A stretch of DNA of 42,104 nt, taken from contig JAVKID010000011.1 of the NCBI GenBank assembly GCA_031459655.1, forward strand, positions 1 through 42,104, read 5' to 3'. Each line of letters begins with the position of its first letter. Position 1 is the stretch's first letter. The notes beneath the pieces were generated by a model, which was not told the origin of the DNA, made no database searches, and was given only the letters and a program-made list of their open reading frames with translations. Source of the DNA: Fervidifonticultor_A octavus_A. GTDB lineage: Bacteria; Sysuimicrobiota; Sysuimicrobiia; Sysuimicrobiales; Humicultoraceae. The position numbers and the translations under genes are program-made. Of this stretch, positions 19,941 through 28,416 are shown piece after piece.

Positions 19941-21602
19941 TCAGTAGGACCACTCGTGCGAGTTCCAGTTGATGTAGAAACTGCCCAGCCCGGTGGGCTT
20001 CACGTTCTTGAGCGCCTTGACCGACGTCGTCAGGTGGAGCCGGAAGTACATCGGCAGCCCGGGCAGTTCCTCCACGAAGATGTCTTGCAGGCGCCGCATC
20101 ATCTCCACGCGCTTGGCCTCATCGAGTTCCTGCCCGATCTGCTCGGCGAGCCGGTCGACTTCGGCATGACGCCAGCCCCGCCGGTTGGAGCCCTCCCAGT
20201 TGTTGGCGGCGCTGGGGATCTGGCTGCTGTGGAACTCGGTGAAGGGCATGACCTCCGGCGTGTAGAGGGTGGCCCACTCGGCCAGGTGGGGGAACTGCCG
20301 CCGGGGGACGATGGTGCCGAAGAACACCGACGCCGGGCGGTTGTCGATGCGAATCTCGATGCCGACCGCCTTGAGCTGCTCCTTGATGATCTGCTGGGTC
20401 TGCTCCCGCGGGGCGTTGCCAGCCGTGGTCATGAAGGTCATCTCGAAGCGCCGCCCCCGGGGATCGCGCAGGATCCCATCCGGCCCCATGGTGAACCCCG
20501 CCTCCGCGAGCAGCGCGCGGGCCCGGGCCGGGTCATAGGCGTACTTCTTTACGTTGGGGTTCGACCCCGGATGCCGCGGCGGCAGCCAGGCATGTGCCAC
20601 CGGCTGCTTGCCCTGGAAGAGCGTCCGGACGATGGTCTCGCGGTCGATGGCGTGCGCGATGGCCCAGCGCACGCGCTTGTCCTTCAGCCACTCGTCATCG
20701 TTGTTGAACTCGATCCGCTCCCAGATCAGGGCCTCGGTGTAGTGGGCCGCCACGTTGGGGTTACGCCGTTCGATTTCGACCATCTGGTCGATGCCGAAGT
20801 TGTTGATCTCGGTGGCGTCCACGCTGCCGGCCATTTGGTTGGCGGCCAGGACCACCGCGTCGAGGATGAACCGGAAGGTGATCGTCTTGATCTTCGGCCT
20901 CTCCCCTGGCCAGCGGTCGTAGGCCTCCAGGGTGATGTGGCTGCCCGGGACCCACTCCTTGAACCGGTAGGGCCCGTTGGCGACCGGCGCCCTGAAGAAG
21001 GGGTCGCCCCGCAGCCGGCCCGGATCCTGGAGGTACTGCCGCTCGAGGACGTGCCGGGGAAGCGGATATTCAAACCCATACGGGATCGCGTTCGCGAACG
21101 GCCAGCGTTCGTTCCACTGGACCACCATGGTATACGGGTCGGCCGGGTTGGGGACCAGGATGTTGTCCACCTTGTTGAGGATGAACCGGGTGAGCGTCGG
21201 CGTCCGCGGGTTGCGCAGCATCCCGTAGGAGAAGCGGGCGTCCAGGGCGGTCACGGGCCGGCCGTCGTGCCAGGTGAAGCCCCGGCGGATCTTCCAGGTC
21301 ACCCGCATCTTCTTGTTGGGCAGCAACTCCCAGTCGCCGTCCTTCAACGTCGGCAGTTTCTCCACCAGCAGCGGGACCCGCTGCCACTTCTCGTTGAACG
21401 GGGCAAAGAAGGCGAACAGGGAGTTGTGGATCGTCCCGGCAGCCGCCATCGTCGAGAACGGACCGAGGATATCCGGTTCCTGGGCCATCCCGATCACGAC
21501 GGCATCGCGACGCATCTGGGCCGCCCCGGAGAGGGGAGCCAGCCCGGCCGCCAGCACCACACACGCAGCCGCCCAGACGGCACGGATCAGGGCGTCTCGC
21601 AT
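19941..21602 (-). CDS. Peptide-type ABC transporter substrate-binding protein, paralog 2
   Basis: A 553-residue family 5 binding protein. The signal peptide (about 28 residues, ending LSGAA before Q) again lacks a usable lipobox. It shares long runs with its neighbour, including TMVVQWNERWPFA and FILNKVDNILVPN, showing a recent tandem duplication. Differences cluster in the first 70 mature residues and around the central strands, where ligand contacts occur in this family, so specificity may differ. It follows the permease gene by 67 bases. Its ribosome-binding site is a run of GGA triplets. Confidence 0.92.
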   Translation of the reverse strand: MRDALIRAVWAAACVVLAAGLAPLSGAAQMRRDAVVIGMAQEPDILGPFSTMAAAGTIHNSLFAFFAPFNEKWQRVPLLVEKLPTLKDGDWELLPNKKMRVTWKIRRGFTWHDGRPVTALDARFSYGMLRNPRTPTLTRFILNKVDNILVPNPADPYTMVVQWNERWPFANAIPYGFEYPLPRHVLERQYLQDPGRLRGDPFFRAPVANGPYRFKEWVPGSHITLEAYDRWPGERPKIKTITFRFILDAVVLAANQMAGSVDATEINNFGIDQMVEIERRNPNVAAHYTEALIWERIEFNNDDEWLKDKRVRWAIAHAIDRETIVRTLFQGKQPVAHAWLPPRHPGSNPNVKKYAYDPARARALLAEAGFTMGPDGILRDPRGRRFEMTFMTTAGNAPREQTQQIIKEQLKAVGIEIRIDNRPASVFFGTIVPRRQFPHLAEWATLYTPEVMPFTEFHSSQIPSAANNWEGSNRRGWRHAEVDRLAEQIGQELDEAKRVEMMRRLQDIFVEELPGLPMYFRLHLTTSVKALKNVKPTGLGSFYINWNSHEWSY

Positions 21603-21604
21603 TG

Positions 21605-21619
21605 TCCTCCTCCTCCTCC
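21605..21619 (-). repeat. Triplet repeat forming the ribosome-binding site of paralog 2
   Basis: Five GGA triplets on the minus strand end 2 bases before the ATG at 21602. They overlap several possible Shine-Dalgarno registers. Loss or gain of a triplet would change spacing without touching the coding frame. Confidence 0.6.
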
Positions 21620-21669
21620 TCCTTTGGTCGAACGAGGTCTGTCGTCCCGCGCCGTTGTCCGATGCGTGC

Positions 21670-22596
21670 TCATGTCTTCAACCGAGGATCCAGCGCGTCG
21701 CGCAGTCCGTCGCCCAGGAAGTTGAACGACAGGACCGTGATGAAGATGAACAGGCCCGGGAAGACCGCCAGCCAGGACGCCTTCAACAGGTACTCCTGCG
21801 CCCGCTGCAGCATGTTCCCCCAGGAGGGGACCGGCGGCTGGATGCCCAGCCCCAGGTAGGACAACCCCGACTCCGTGAGGATGGCGCCGCCCACGGTCAG
21901 CGTGGCCGCCACGATGACGGGCGCCAGCGCGTTGGGGATGAGGTGGCGCAGGATGAGGCGGGCCTCGGAGGCGCCCATCGCCCGGCCGGCCTCGACGAAG
22001 TCCTGGGTCTTCAGGGAGAGGATCTGTCCCCGGACCAGCCGCGCCACCGTGGTCCAGCCGAAGATGGTGAAGATCAGGACGATCCGGCCGACGCCGCCGC
22101 CCGGGATCAGGGCGGACATGATCAGGTACAGCGGGAGCGTCGGGATGGCGATGAGCATGTCCACCAGCCGCATGAGCGCACTGTCGATCCAGCCCCCGTA
22201 GAAGCCGGCCAGCGCCCCCAGCAGCGAGCCCACGGCCGAGACCGAGACAGCGGTGACGTACCCCACCACCAGGGAGATCCGTCCCGCATACATGATGCGG
22301 GTCAGGACGTCGCGGCCCAGTTCGTCGGTGCCGAAGACGTTGGCGGTGAGGCCCGGGGGGGTCCACCGTCGTCCCAGGTCGATCCGGTCGAACGGATGGG
22401 GGGCGATCGACGGCGCCAGCAGGGCCATCAGACTCAGGGCGAGGGCCACGGTGCCGCCGATCATGGCCAGCCGGTGCCTGCGGAACCGGCGCCAGGCGAT
22501 CTGCCAGTACGACTGCCCGAGCGCCACGCCCGCCGCTTCCTTGCGCCGCCGCTCCAGGTCCAGGGCGAACTCGCGCGCGGTCGTCGACTGAGCCAC
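21670..22596 (-). CDS. dppC: Peptide-type ABC transporter permease, DppC-like (system 1)
   Basis: A 308-residue inner-membrane permease. A cytoplasmic lead is followed by TM1 and then FGTDELGRDVLTRIMYAGRISL, the DppC hallmark (about residues 85-106). The EAA loop that contacts the ATPase reads EAGRAMGASEARLILRHLIPN. The C-terminus has LSYLGLGIQPPVPSWGNML and ends NFLGDGLRDALDPRLKT. I chose the GTG at 22596, which has GAGGAGG 7 bases upstream; an ATG 18 bases earlier is in frame and possible. It lies 20 bases after dppB. Confidence 0.94.
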   Translation of the reverse strand: MAQSTTAREFALDLERRRKEAAGVALGQSYWQIAWRRFRRHRLAMIGGTVALALSLMALLAPSIAPHPFDRIDLGRRWTPPGLTANVFGTDELGRDVLTRIMYAGRISLVVGYVTAVSVSAVGSLLGALAGFYGGWIDSALMRLVDMLIAIPTLPLYLIMSALIPGGGVGRIVLIFTIFGWTTVARLVRGQILSLKTQDFVEAGRAMGASEARLILRHLIPNALAPVIVAATLTVGGAILTESGLSYLGLGIQPPVPSWGNMLQRAQEYLLKASWLAVFPGLFIFITVLSFNFLGDGLRDALDPRLKT

Positions 22597-22616
22597 GGAT
22601 GGGCCTCCTCGCATCG

Positions 22617-23603
22617 CTAGTCGTACCGGATCCGTGGATCGGCGACGGCGTAAGCCACGTCGGCCATCAAATTCGAGAGCACGGTGATCAGCGCCAGGAA
22701 CAGGAGCACCGCCATGGCCACGTTGTAGTCGTGCCCCAGCACCGCCTGGAACAGCAGCAGGCCCATGCCGGGCCACGAGAAGACCGTCTCAGTGAGCACC
22801 GCGCCGTTGAGGATGCCGGGAATGGACAGCGCCATCAGGGTGATGATGGGGATCAGGGCGTTGCGCAGGGCGTGGCGGTTGATGACGGCTTGCTCGGGGG
22901 TCCCCTTGGCCCGGGCCGTCCGGACGTAGTCCTGCCGGATCACCTCCAGCATGCTGCTGCGCATGTAGCGCGTCCAGGCGGCCATCCCGCTGGTGGCCAG
23001 GACGGAGACGGGGAGGACCAGGTGCCACAGCCGGTCCCAGAACGCCGGCCACCCCGGGGCGATGCCCGGGGTCATCATGCCGCCGGCCGGGAACTTGGGG
23101 AACCAGGGGATCTGCCCCGGCAGCCAGATAGAGAAGACCAGGATGAACACGATGCCCTGCCAGAAGACCGGCATGGCCAGGCCGGCAAAGGCGAAGACCG
23201 TGACGGTGTAGTCCGTGGCGGAGTACTGGTGGAGGGCCGAGTAGATCCCCACGGTGACCCCTACGGTGAACGCAATGGCCACCGAGGTGGCCAGCAGGGT
23301 CAGGGTGTTGCGCAGTCGCTCCCCGATGATCTTGGTCACCGGGGTCCCGTAGGTGCGCGAGTAGCCCAGATCGCCCTTCAGCACCGAGCGCGCCCACTTG
23401 AAGTACCGGACGTAGACGGGGTCGTCGAGGCCGTAGTAGCGACGGAGGGCCGAGACGTCCTCCGGGCGGATGTCGGGGTTGCTGGCGGCGATCAACTCCA
23501 CCGGGTCGCCGGGCGTGAAGACGAGCAGGGTGAACATGAGGATGGAGAGGCCGACCAGGATGATCACCCCGTGGACCAGCCGCCGCGCCAGGAACCGCTG
23601 CAT
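22617..23603 (-). CDS. dppB: Peptide-type ABC transporter permease, DppB-like (system 1)
   Basis: A 328-residue permease of standard DppB length. TM1 (about 9-30) is followed by FTPGDPVELIA, the periplasmic loop with RYYGLDDPVYVRYFKW and GDLGYSRTYGTPV, then the core transmembrane domain. The ATPase-contact loop reads QDYVRTARAKGTPEQAVINRHALRNALIPI. The C-terminus ends LMADVAYAVADPRIRYD, as in the family. It starts with ATG 60 bases after the third binding-protein paralog, which stands first in the operon. Confidence 0.95.
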   Translation of the reverse strand: MQRFLARRLVHGVIILVGLSILMFTLLVFTPGDPVELIAASNPDIRPEDVSALRRYYGLDDPVYVRYFKWARSVLKGDLGYSRTYGTPVTKIIGERLRNTLTLLATSVAIAFTVGVTVGIYSALHQYSATDYTVTVFAFAGLAMPVFWQGIVFILVFSIWLPGQIPWFPKFPAGGMMTPGIAPGWPAFWDRLWHLVLPVSVLATSGMAAWTRYMRSSMLEVIRQDYVRTARAKGTPEQAVINRHALRNALIPIITLMALSIPGILNGAVLTETVFSWPGMGLLLFQAVLGHDYNVAMAVLLFLALITVLSNLMADVAYAVADPRIRYD

Positions 23604-23663
23604 CGCCCTCTCCCCGGGGTGGGGACGACGGCCCCACCCCCGCCCGGACCTCCGTCCCCTCGC

Positions 23664-25322
23664 CTACTGCACCCAGGTCCACTCCTGGGAGTTCCAGTTG
23701 ATGTAGGTCCCCGAGAGCCCCGCCGGCTTCACATTGGACAGCCTCTTGTGCGATGTGGTCAGGCTCAGCCGGAAGTACAGCGGGATGGCAGGCAGGTCCT
23801 CGGCCCACAGCTCCTGCTGACGCTTGAGGAGCGCCACGCGCTTGGCGGTGTCGATCTCCTGCAGCGCCTCGTCGCAGAGCTTGTCGTTCTCCGCGTTCCG
23901 CCACCCGGGATAGTTCGATCCCTCCCAGTTGTTGGCCGCCGTGGGGATCTGGTTGGAGTGCCAGAAGGCGTGCGGCAGCGTCAGCGGGCTCATCACCCAC
24001 GCGTACATGACCATGTGGGGGAACTCCCGGCGGCGGGTGACCTGCCCGAAGAGCACCCCCGCGGGGCGGTTGTCGATCCGCAGGTCGATGCCCACGGCCC
24101 GCAGCTGCTCCTTCATGATCTGTTGCACCTGTTCGCGCACCGCGTTGCCCGCCGTGGTCATGATGGTCATCTCGACCCGCCGGCCGCGGGCATCGCGCAG
24201 GACGCCATCAGGCCCCGGGGTAAACCCGGCCTCGGCGAGCAGCGCCCGCGCCCGCGCCGGGTCGTAGGCGTACTTCCTGACGTTGGGGTTGAAGCCCTCA
24301 TGCCGCTCCGGCAGCCAGGTGTGCGCCACGGGCTGCTTCCCGTAGAACAGCTTCTGGCTCATCTCCTCCCGGTTGATGGCGTGCGCAATCGCCTGGCGGA
24401 CCCGCTTGTCCCTCAGCCACTCGTTGTCGAGGTTGAGATCGATGTGCTCCCAGATCAACGCCGGCGTGTAGTGGGCCGCCTGCTGGGGATTCCGTCGTTC
24501 GATCTCCAGCATCTGCTCGATGGAGAAGTTGTTGATCTCGGTAGCGTCGACCTGGTTGGCGATCACGTTGGCCTGCAACACGGTGGAATCCAGGATGAAC
24601 CGCCACACCTGCCGCCGGATCTTGGCGACCCCATCGGGGTACTTGTCGTAGGCCTCCAGGGTGATGTGGCTGCCGGGGACCCACTCGACGAACCTGTAGG
24701 GGCCGTTCCCGATGGGGAAGCGGGCCTGTCGGTGCGCCTTGAGCCCGGCCGGATCGCGCAGATACTCCCGCTCCAGCACGTGCCGGGGGTAGACGGTGTG
24801 GCCGGTGTTGGCGAATGGATAGCGCTCGTTCCACTGGACGATGAGCGTGTAGGGCTGGGCCAAATCCGGCACGAGCATGTTGTCGATCTTGTTGATGATG
24901 GTCCGGCTCAGCGTGGGGCTGCGGGGGTTTCGCAGCATCAGGTTCGTCCAGGAGGCATCCAGCGCCGTGTAGGCCTTGCCGTCGTGCCAGGTGAAGCCCC
25001 GCCGGAATTTCCAGGTGACCTTCATCTTGCCGCCGGGCAGCAGCTGCCAGTCGCCGTCCTTGAGGGTGGGGATCTTCTCCACCGTGATCGGGTAGAGTTG
25101 CCATTTGTCGTTGTACTCCACCATGCCCTTGAACACGGAGTTGTTGGCCACCGCGGCCCCGGCCGCCATCTGGCAGAAGGCCATGATCAGGCAGTCCGGC
25201 TCCTGGGCCATTCCGATGACCACGGTGTCCCGCCGCTGCTGCGCCGCCGCCCACGGGAGGCTGAGGCTCAGCGCCAGCACGGCGATGAGTCCTGTCCATA
25301 GTGACCGGAGAAGGATCTTCAT
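23664..25322 (-). CDS. Peptide-type ABC transporter substrate-binding protein, paralog 3
   Basis: A 552-residue family 5 binding protein, first gene of transporter operon 1. The signal peptide (about 27 residues, ending PWAAA before Q) has no lipobox. It is the most divergent of the three paralogs: the early mature segment reads DCLIMAFCQMAAGAAVANN instead of the DILGP form of the other two. FTWHDGKAYTALDA, VQWNERYPFA and YDPARARALLAEAGF are kept. The two extra Cys residues near the mature N-terminus could form a disulfide; that is a guess. I saw no clear promoter in the 83 bases before it, so it may be co-transcribed with the small DNA-binding gene upstream. Confidence 0.92.
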   Translation of the reverse strand: MKILLRSLWTGLIAVLALSLSLPWAAAQQRRDTVVIGMAQEPDCLIMAFCQMAAGAAVANNSVFKGMVEYNDKWQLYPITVEKIPTLKDGDWQLLPGGKMKVTWKFRRGFTWHDGKAYTALDASWTNLMLRNPRSPTLSRTIINKIDNMLVPDLAQPYTLIVQWNERYPFANTGHTVYPRHVLEREYLRDPAGLKAHRQARFPIGNGPYRFVEWVPGSHITLEAYDKYPDGVAKIRRQVWRFILDSTVLQANVIANQVDATEINNFSIEQMLEIERRNPQQAAHYTPALIWEHIDLNLDNEWLRDKRVRQAIAHAINREEMSQKLFYGKQPVAHTWLPERHEGFNPNVRKYAYDPARARALLAEAGFTPGPDGVLRDARGRRVEMTIMTTAGNAVREQVQQIMKEQLRAVGIDLRIDNRPAGVLFGQVTRRREFPHMVMYAWVMSPLTLPHAFWHSNQIPTAANNWEGSNYPGWRNAENDKLCDEALQEIDTAKRVALLKRQQELWAEDLPAIPLYFRLSLTTSHKRLSNVKPAGLSGTYINWNSQEWTWVQ

Positions 25323-25405
25323 ACGGGCCCCCCTACTGGTGAGTGATCGTGCTTCACAGTTTTATGGAATTGGCACGTTCTCCCAGCCGCACCTGGCCGC
25401 CTCCC

Positions 25406-25834
25406 TCAGTTCAGCCCCCGCATCACCCACTCCAGCGGGAAGCCGATCCGGACGCGGGCCGCCTGGCTGCGGTCGATCAGCCGCTCCCGCCAGGTAGGAC
25501 CCACGTAGACCTCCCGCCGATCCTGGAGCGGACGGGGGTGAGGGGCCGCAGGTCGCGGCGGGGCGGGGGCGGCGGCGCCGGGTGCTTCCTTCCGAAGCAC
25601 AGCGCTCTTCGCTCCGATTTTTTGGGCTTCCAGGAACCGGTCGACGTCGGCCCTCATGATGCGGTAGAGCTTGCCGATCCTGGAGGCGGGGATCCGGCCT
25701 TCCCGGATATAGCGGTACACCGTGAGGCGGTTGATCTGGAGGTAGTGGGCGACCTGCTCCGGGGTCATGACCTGGCCGGTCACGACGGTCCTGGAGCCGT
25801 CTGTTCTGCGCCGCATGCGGCCCACCCCCTGCAT
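25406..25834 (-). CDS. Excisionase/MerR-type helix-turn-helix DNA-binding protein
   Basis: A 142-residue protein. Residues about 22-70 form an excisionase-family HTH_17 domain, with MTPEQVAHYLQINRLTVYRYIREG, a short beta wing IPASRIGKLYRI, and RADVDRFLEAQK. A disordered Ala/Pro linker (about 82-102) leads to a basic C-terminal tail, WRERLIDRSQAARVRIGFPLEW, of unknown role. The start could also be an ATG 18 bases downstream, which has a better ribosome-binding site. No mobile element adjoins it, so a role as regulator of the transporter genes that follow at 83 bases is more likely than true excision. That is inferred from position only. Confidence 0.8.
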   Translation of the reverse strand: MQGVGRMRRRTDGSRTVVTGQVMTPEQVAHYLQINRLTVYRYIREGRIPASRIGKLYRIMRADVDRFLEAQKIGAKSAVLRKEAPGAAAPAPPRPAAPHPRPLQDRREVYVGPTWRERLIDRSQAARVRIGFPLEWVMRGLN

Positions 25835-25896
25835 ACGTAATTACCTGAGAAGATACTACGCGATACCACAATTTCCTGTTCCTGCGGGGAGGCCCT

Positions 25897-27291
25897 TCAG
25901 TTCAGGCAGGGGAATGAGAAGCCATCCAGTCGAAAAATCCTGAACTCCTGGATCGGCCGGCCTCTGAGGGTGATCGTAACCGGGGCCCGCTCCTCAACCC
26001 TCCGAAAGCAGTGTTCGAATCGAAACCGCTCGGGCGCGTAGGTCACCGCCACGGCCGTTGCCCCGACGAAGGCCCGGGGGTCCGGCCAGATGGCACCGGC
26101 CGGAGACCGGGGGAGGAGCAGGACGGGGATGCGGCCGCCCGTGTGGTAGGCGAGTTGGGCGGCGACCTGGTACCGGTGGGCGACGATGACCGCCCTCCCG
26201 CCCGATTCGGCCACCTCCTGGCGGACCCGATCCCCCGCCTCCCGCCACCCGTAGTACTCACGCGAACCTGGGGCCGGCGGGAGGGCCGGAATCAGGATCT
26301 GGGCGACGAGTGCCGCCAGGAGTCCGATCTGGACCATGGCCAGGCCCGTCACCACCCGGTTCCAGAGAGCCGCCAGGATCACCGCGAGCCCAATGTAGGC
26401 CGGCCCCGGGAGGTGGCCCCGCGCCGCGCCCAGCGGCGCCACGAGCACGGGAAAGACCGCCGCCGGGAGCGAGGCCAGCAGGAGGAAGGCGAACCGCTCA
26501 TCCCCCCGCCGCCGCCAGGCCGTCCAGCCCGCCCAGACGAAGGCCGGGAAGAGCACCGCGACCAGGGCGACGTGCTGGCCCAGCAGGCGCACCAGGATCG
26601 GATCGCTGCCCGGCTCGGCCCCCGGCTCCGACCGCTCGAACAGGAGGAAGCGCACCGTAGCCCACTCGTGGGCGGCGTTCCAGTAGACCACCGGCAGCAC
26701 CACCACGAGCGCCACCAGCGCGGCCAGGTAGGGTTCGCCGCGGCGGAACCAGGGGCGCCCCGAGCGCAGCAGGCATGCCGCCAGCCCGATCCCGAGGAAG
26801 CCCATGTAGAGCTTGCTCAGCAGCCCCGCTCCCATGGCGAGCCCGGCGCCCAGCCACCGCCGGGGCCGGCCATGGAGCGCCTGCCAGACCAGGCGCAGCG
26901 TCACAGTCCAGGCCAGGTACATCGGGGTGTCGGGCGCGGCGAAGATGCCGATGGCGCCGAGGATCGGGACGATCTGAGACAGCAGCGCGGCCCGGAAGCC
27001 CGTCGGCTCATCGAAGAGGTCGCGCCCCAGCAGGAAGAGCGCGTAGGCCTCGACCGCGCCGATCACGAGCGCCGGTGCGCGGATCCACAGCACGCCGTCC
27101 CCGCCGAGGGTGCCCAGGCGGACCAGGTACGCGATCATGGGCGGGTGGTCGAGGTAGCCCCAGTCCAGACGGCGGGCCCACAGCCAGTAGTAGGCTTCGT
27201 CGTGGAACAGGGGGATGGATGCCGCCAGGGCCCCCCTAACCAGCGTCATGCCGGCGATGAGCCAGAGGAGCCGCACGGTGGCAGGCCGCAT
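25897..27291 (-). CDS. ArnT/PMT-like membrane glycosyltransferase
   Basis: A 464-residue polytopic protein of the GT-C superfamily (PMT_2/ArnT-like). The first helix is followed by PLFHDEAYYWLWARRLDWGYLDHPPM (shown here in part as HDEAYYWLW and LDHPPM), the conserved periplasmic loop with the acidic catalytic residues. About ten more hydrophobic segments follow, then a soluble C-terminal domain from about residue 350. Such enzymes move a sugar from a polyprenyl phosphate to lipid or protein outside the membrane. It is 55 bases after the DppC-like gene of system 2, an unusual neighbour for an importer. The ATG at 27291 gives a sensible N-terminus; residues coded further upstream are not family-like. 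Confidence 0.88.
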   Translation of the reverse strand: MRPATVRLLWLIAGMTLVRGALAASIPLFHDEAYYWLWARRLDWGYLDHPPMIAYLVRLGTLGGDGVLWIRAPALVIGAVEAYALFLLGRDLFDEPTGFRAALLSQIVPILGAIGIFAAPDTPMYLAWTVTLRLVWQALHGRPRRWLGAGLAMGAGLLSKLYMGFLGIGLAACLLRSGRPWFRRGEPYLAALVALVVVLPVVYWNAAHEWATVRFLLFERSEPGAEPGSDPILVRLLGQHVALVAVLFPAFVWAGWTAWRRRGDERFAFLLLASLPAAVFPVLVAPLGAARGHLPGPAYIGLAVILAALWNRVVTGLAMVQIGLLAALVAQILIPALPPAPGSREYYGWREAGDRVRQEVAESGGRAVIVAHRYQVAAQLAYHTGGRIPVLLLPRSPAGAIWPDPRAFVGATAVAVTYAPERFRFEHCFRRVEERAPVTITLRGRPIQEFRIFRLDGFSFPCLN

Positions 27292-27346
27292 GGCCGGACC
27301 GGGCGGCGGCGTCGGAGCGTGTCGAGGCGGGACCCGCACCGGCCGG

Positions 27347-28414
27347 CTAGGTGGAGCCGCGCAGGCGAGGGTCGAGGATGTCCCGGAAGGCGTCGCCCAG
27401 CAGGTTCCAGCCCAGGACGAACAGGAAGATGGCCGCGCCCGGGTAGACCAGGACGTACCAGAACGCAAAGGGCTCGCCGGGCCGGCCCAGGATCCAGTTG
27501 CGCGACAGATTGATCAGCGTCCCCCAGTCGGCGTAGCCGACGTCGGGCCCCAGCCCGAGGAAGCTGAGCGCGGCGGCCGTGATCACGATGAGCCCCATAT
27601 CGAGCGAGCTCAGGACCAGGAAGGGATAGATGGCATTGGGGATGACGTGGCGGGTGATGATCCTGAGATCGCCCGCCCCCGCCGCCCGGGCCGCCTCGAC
27701 GTAGTCGCGGCCGCGCACCGAGAGGATGTCCCCGCGCAGGAGCCGGGCGTAGATCGGCCAGTGGACCACCGCGATGGCGATCATGATGTTGGTCAGGCTG
27801 CGGCCCAATACGGCCACCACCGTCACCGCCAGGACCAGCCCGGGAAACGCCAGGAAGATATCGGTGAGGCGCATGATGGCCTCGTCGACCGTTCCGCCGT
27901 AGTAGCCCGACAGACCGCCCAAGAGCAGACCGACGAGGACGGCGATGGCGATCACGAGGACGGAGACGCGGAAGGCCGTCCGCGTGCCCCAGACGATCCC
28001 GTAGTAGAGGTCGTATTGCCCCTCAGTCGTCCCGAACGGATGCCCTGGCCTTGGCGGCTGCGGGTCGGCGGCGAAGCCCGTCTGGGGGATCAGGTAGGCG
28101 TCCCGCGACGTGGGCGGCGGGGGCGCCAGGACGGGCGCCAGCAGCGCCACGGCCACAAAGAAGGCGATCAACGAAAACCCGAGCACCGAGAGGGGGTTCT
28201 TCCGCATCCGCCGCGTGAAGTCGGAGGGAGTCACCCAGAAGACGACCAGAATGGTGACGAAGAGCAGGAAGGCGGCGAAATCCAACGGGAAGCGCAAGAT
28301 CCGCTCACGGACTACCGGCAGGGCCAGCGCCGCGACGGCGGAGGCCGCAGCGGCGGCGGCGAGCCGGCTGCGGTGGACCTGCATCCCTCGGGATGCCACC
28401 GTGACCAGCCCCAT
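27347..28414 (-). CDS. Peptide-type ABC transporter permease, DppC-like (system 2), extended
   Basis: A 355-residue DppC-type permease with about 60 extra N-terminal residues. These hold two added hydrophobic segments (about 19-33 and 44-61) before the usual RMRKNPLSVLGFSLI start. The hallmark GTDxLGRD motif is replaced by FGTTEGQYDLYYG (127-139). The ATPase-contact loop EAARAAGAGDLRIITRHVIPN and the tail NLLGDAFRDILDPRL are normal, so it should still couple to an ATPase. It starts 2 bases after the dppB-like gene. If translation begins at M11, the first added segment remains. Confidence 0.92.
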   Translation of the reverse strand: MGLVTVASRGMQVHRSRLAAAAAASAVAALALPVVRERILRFPLDFAAFLLFVTILVVFWVTPSDFTRRMRKNPLSVLGFSLIAFFVAVALLAPVLAPPPPTSRDAYLIPQTGFAADPQPPRPGHPFGTTEGQYDLYYGIVWGTRTAFRVSVLVIAIAVLVGLLLGGLSGYYGGTVDEAIMRLTDIFLAFPGLVLAVTVVAVLGRSLTNIMIAIAVVHWPIYARLLRGDILSVRGRDYVEAARAAGAGDLRIITRHVIPNAIYPFLVLSSLDMGLIVITAAALSFLGLGPDVGYADWGTLINLSRNWILGRPGEPFAFWYVLVYPGAAIFLFVLGWNLLGDAFRDILDPRLRGST

Positions 28415-28416
28415 GG

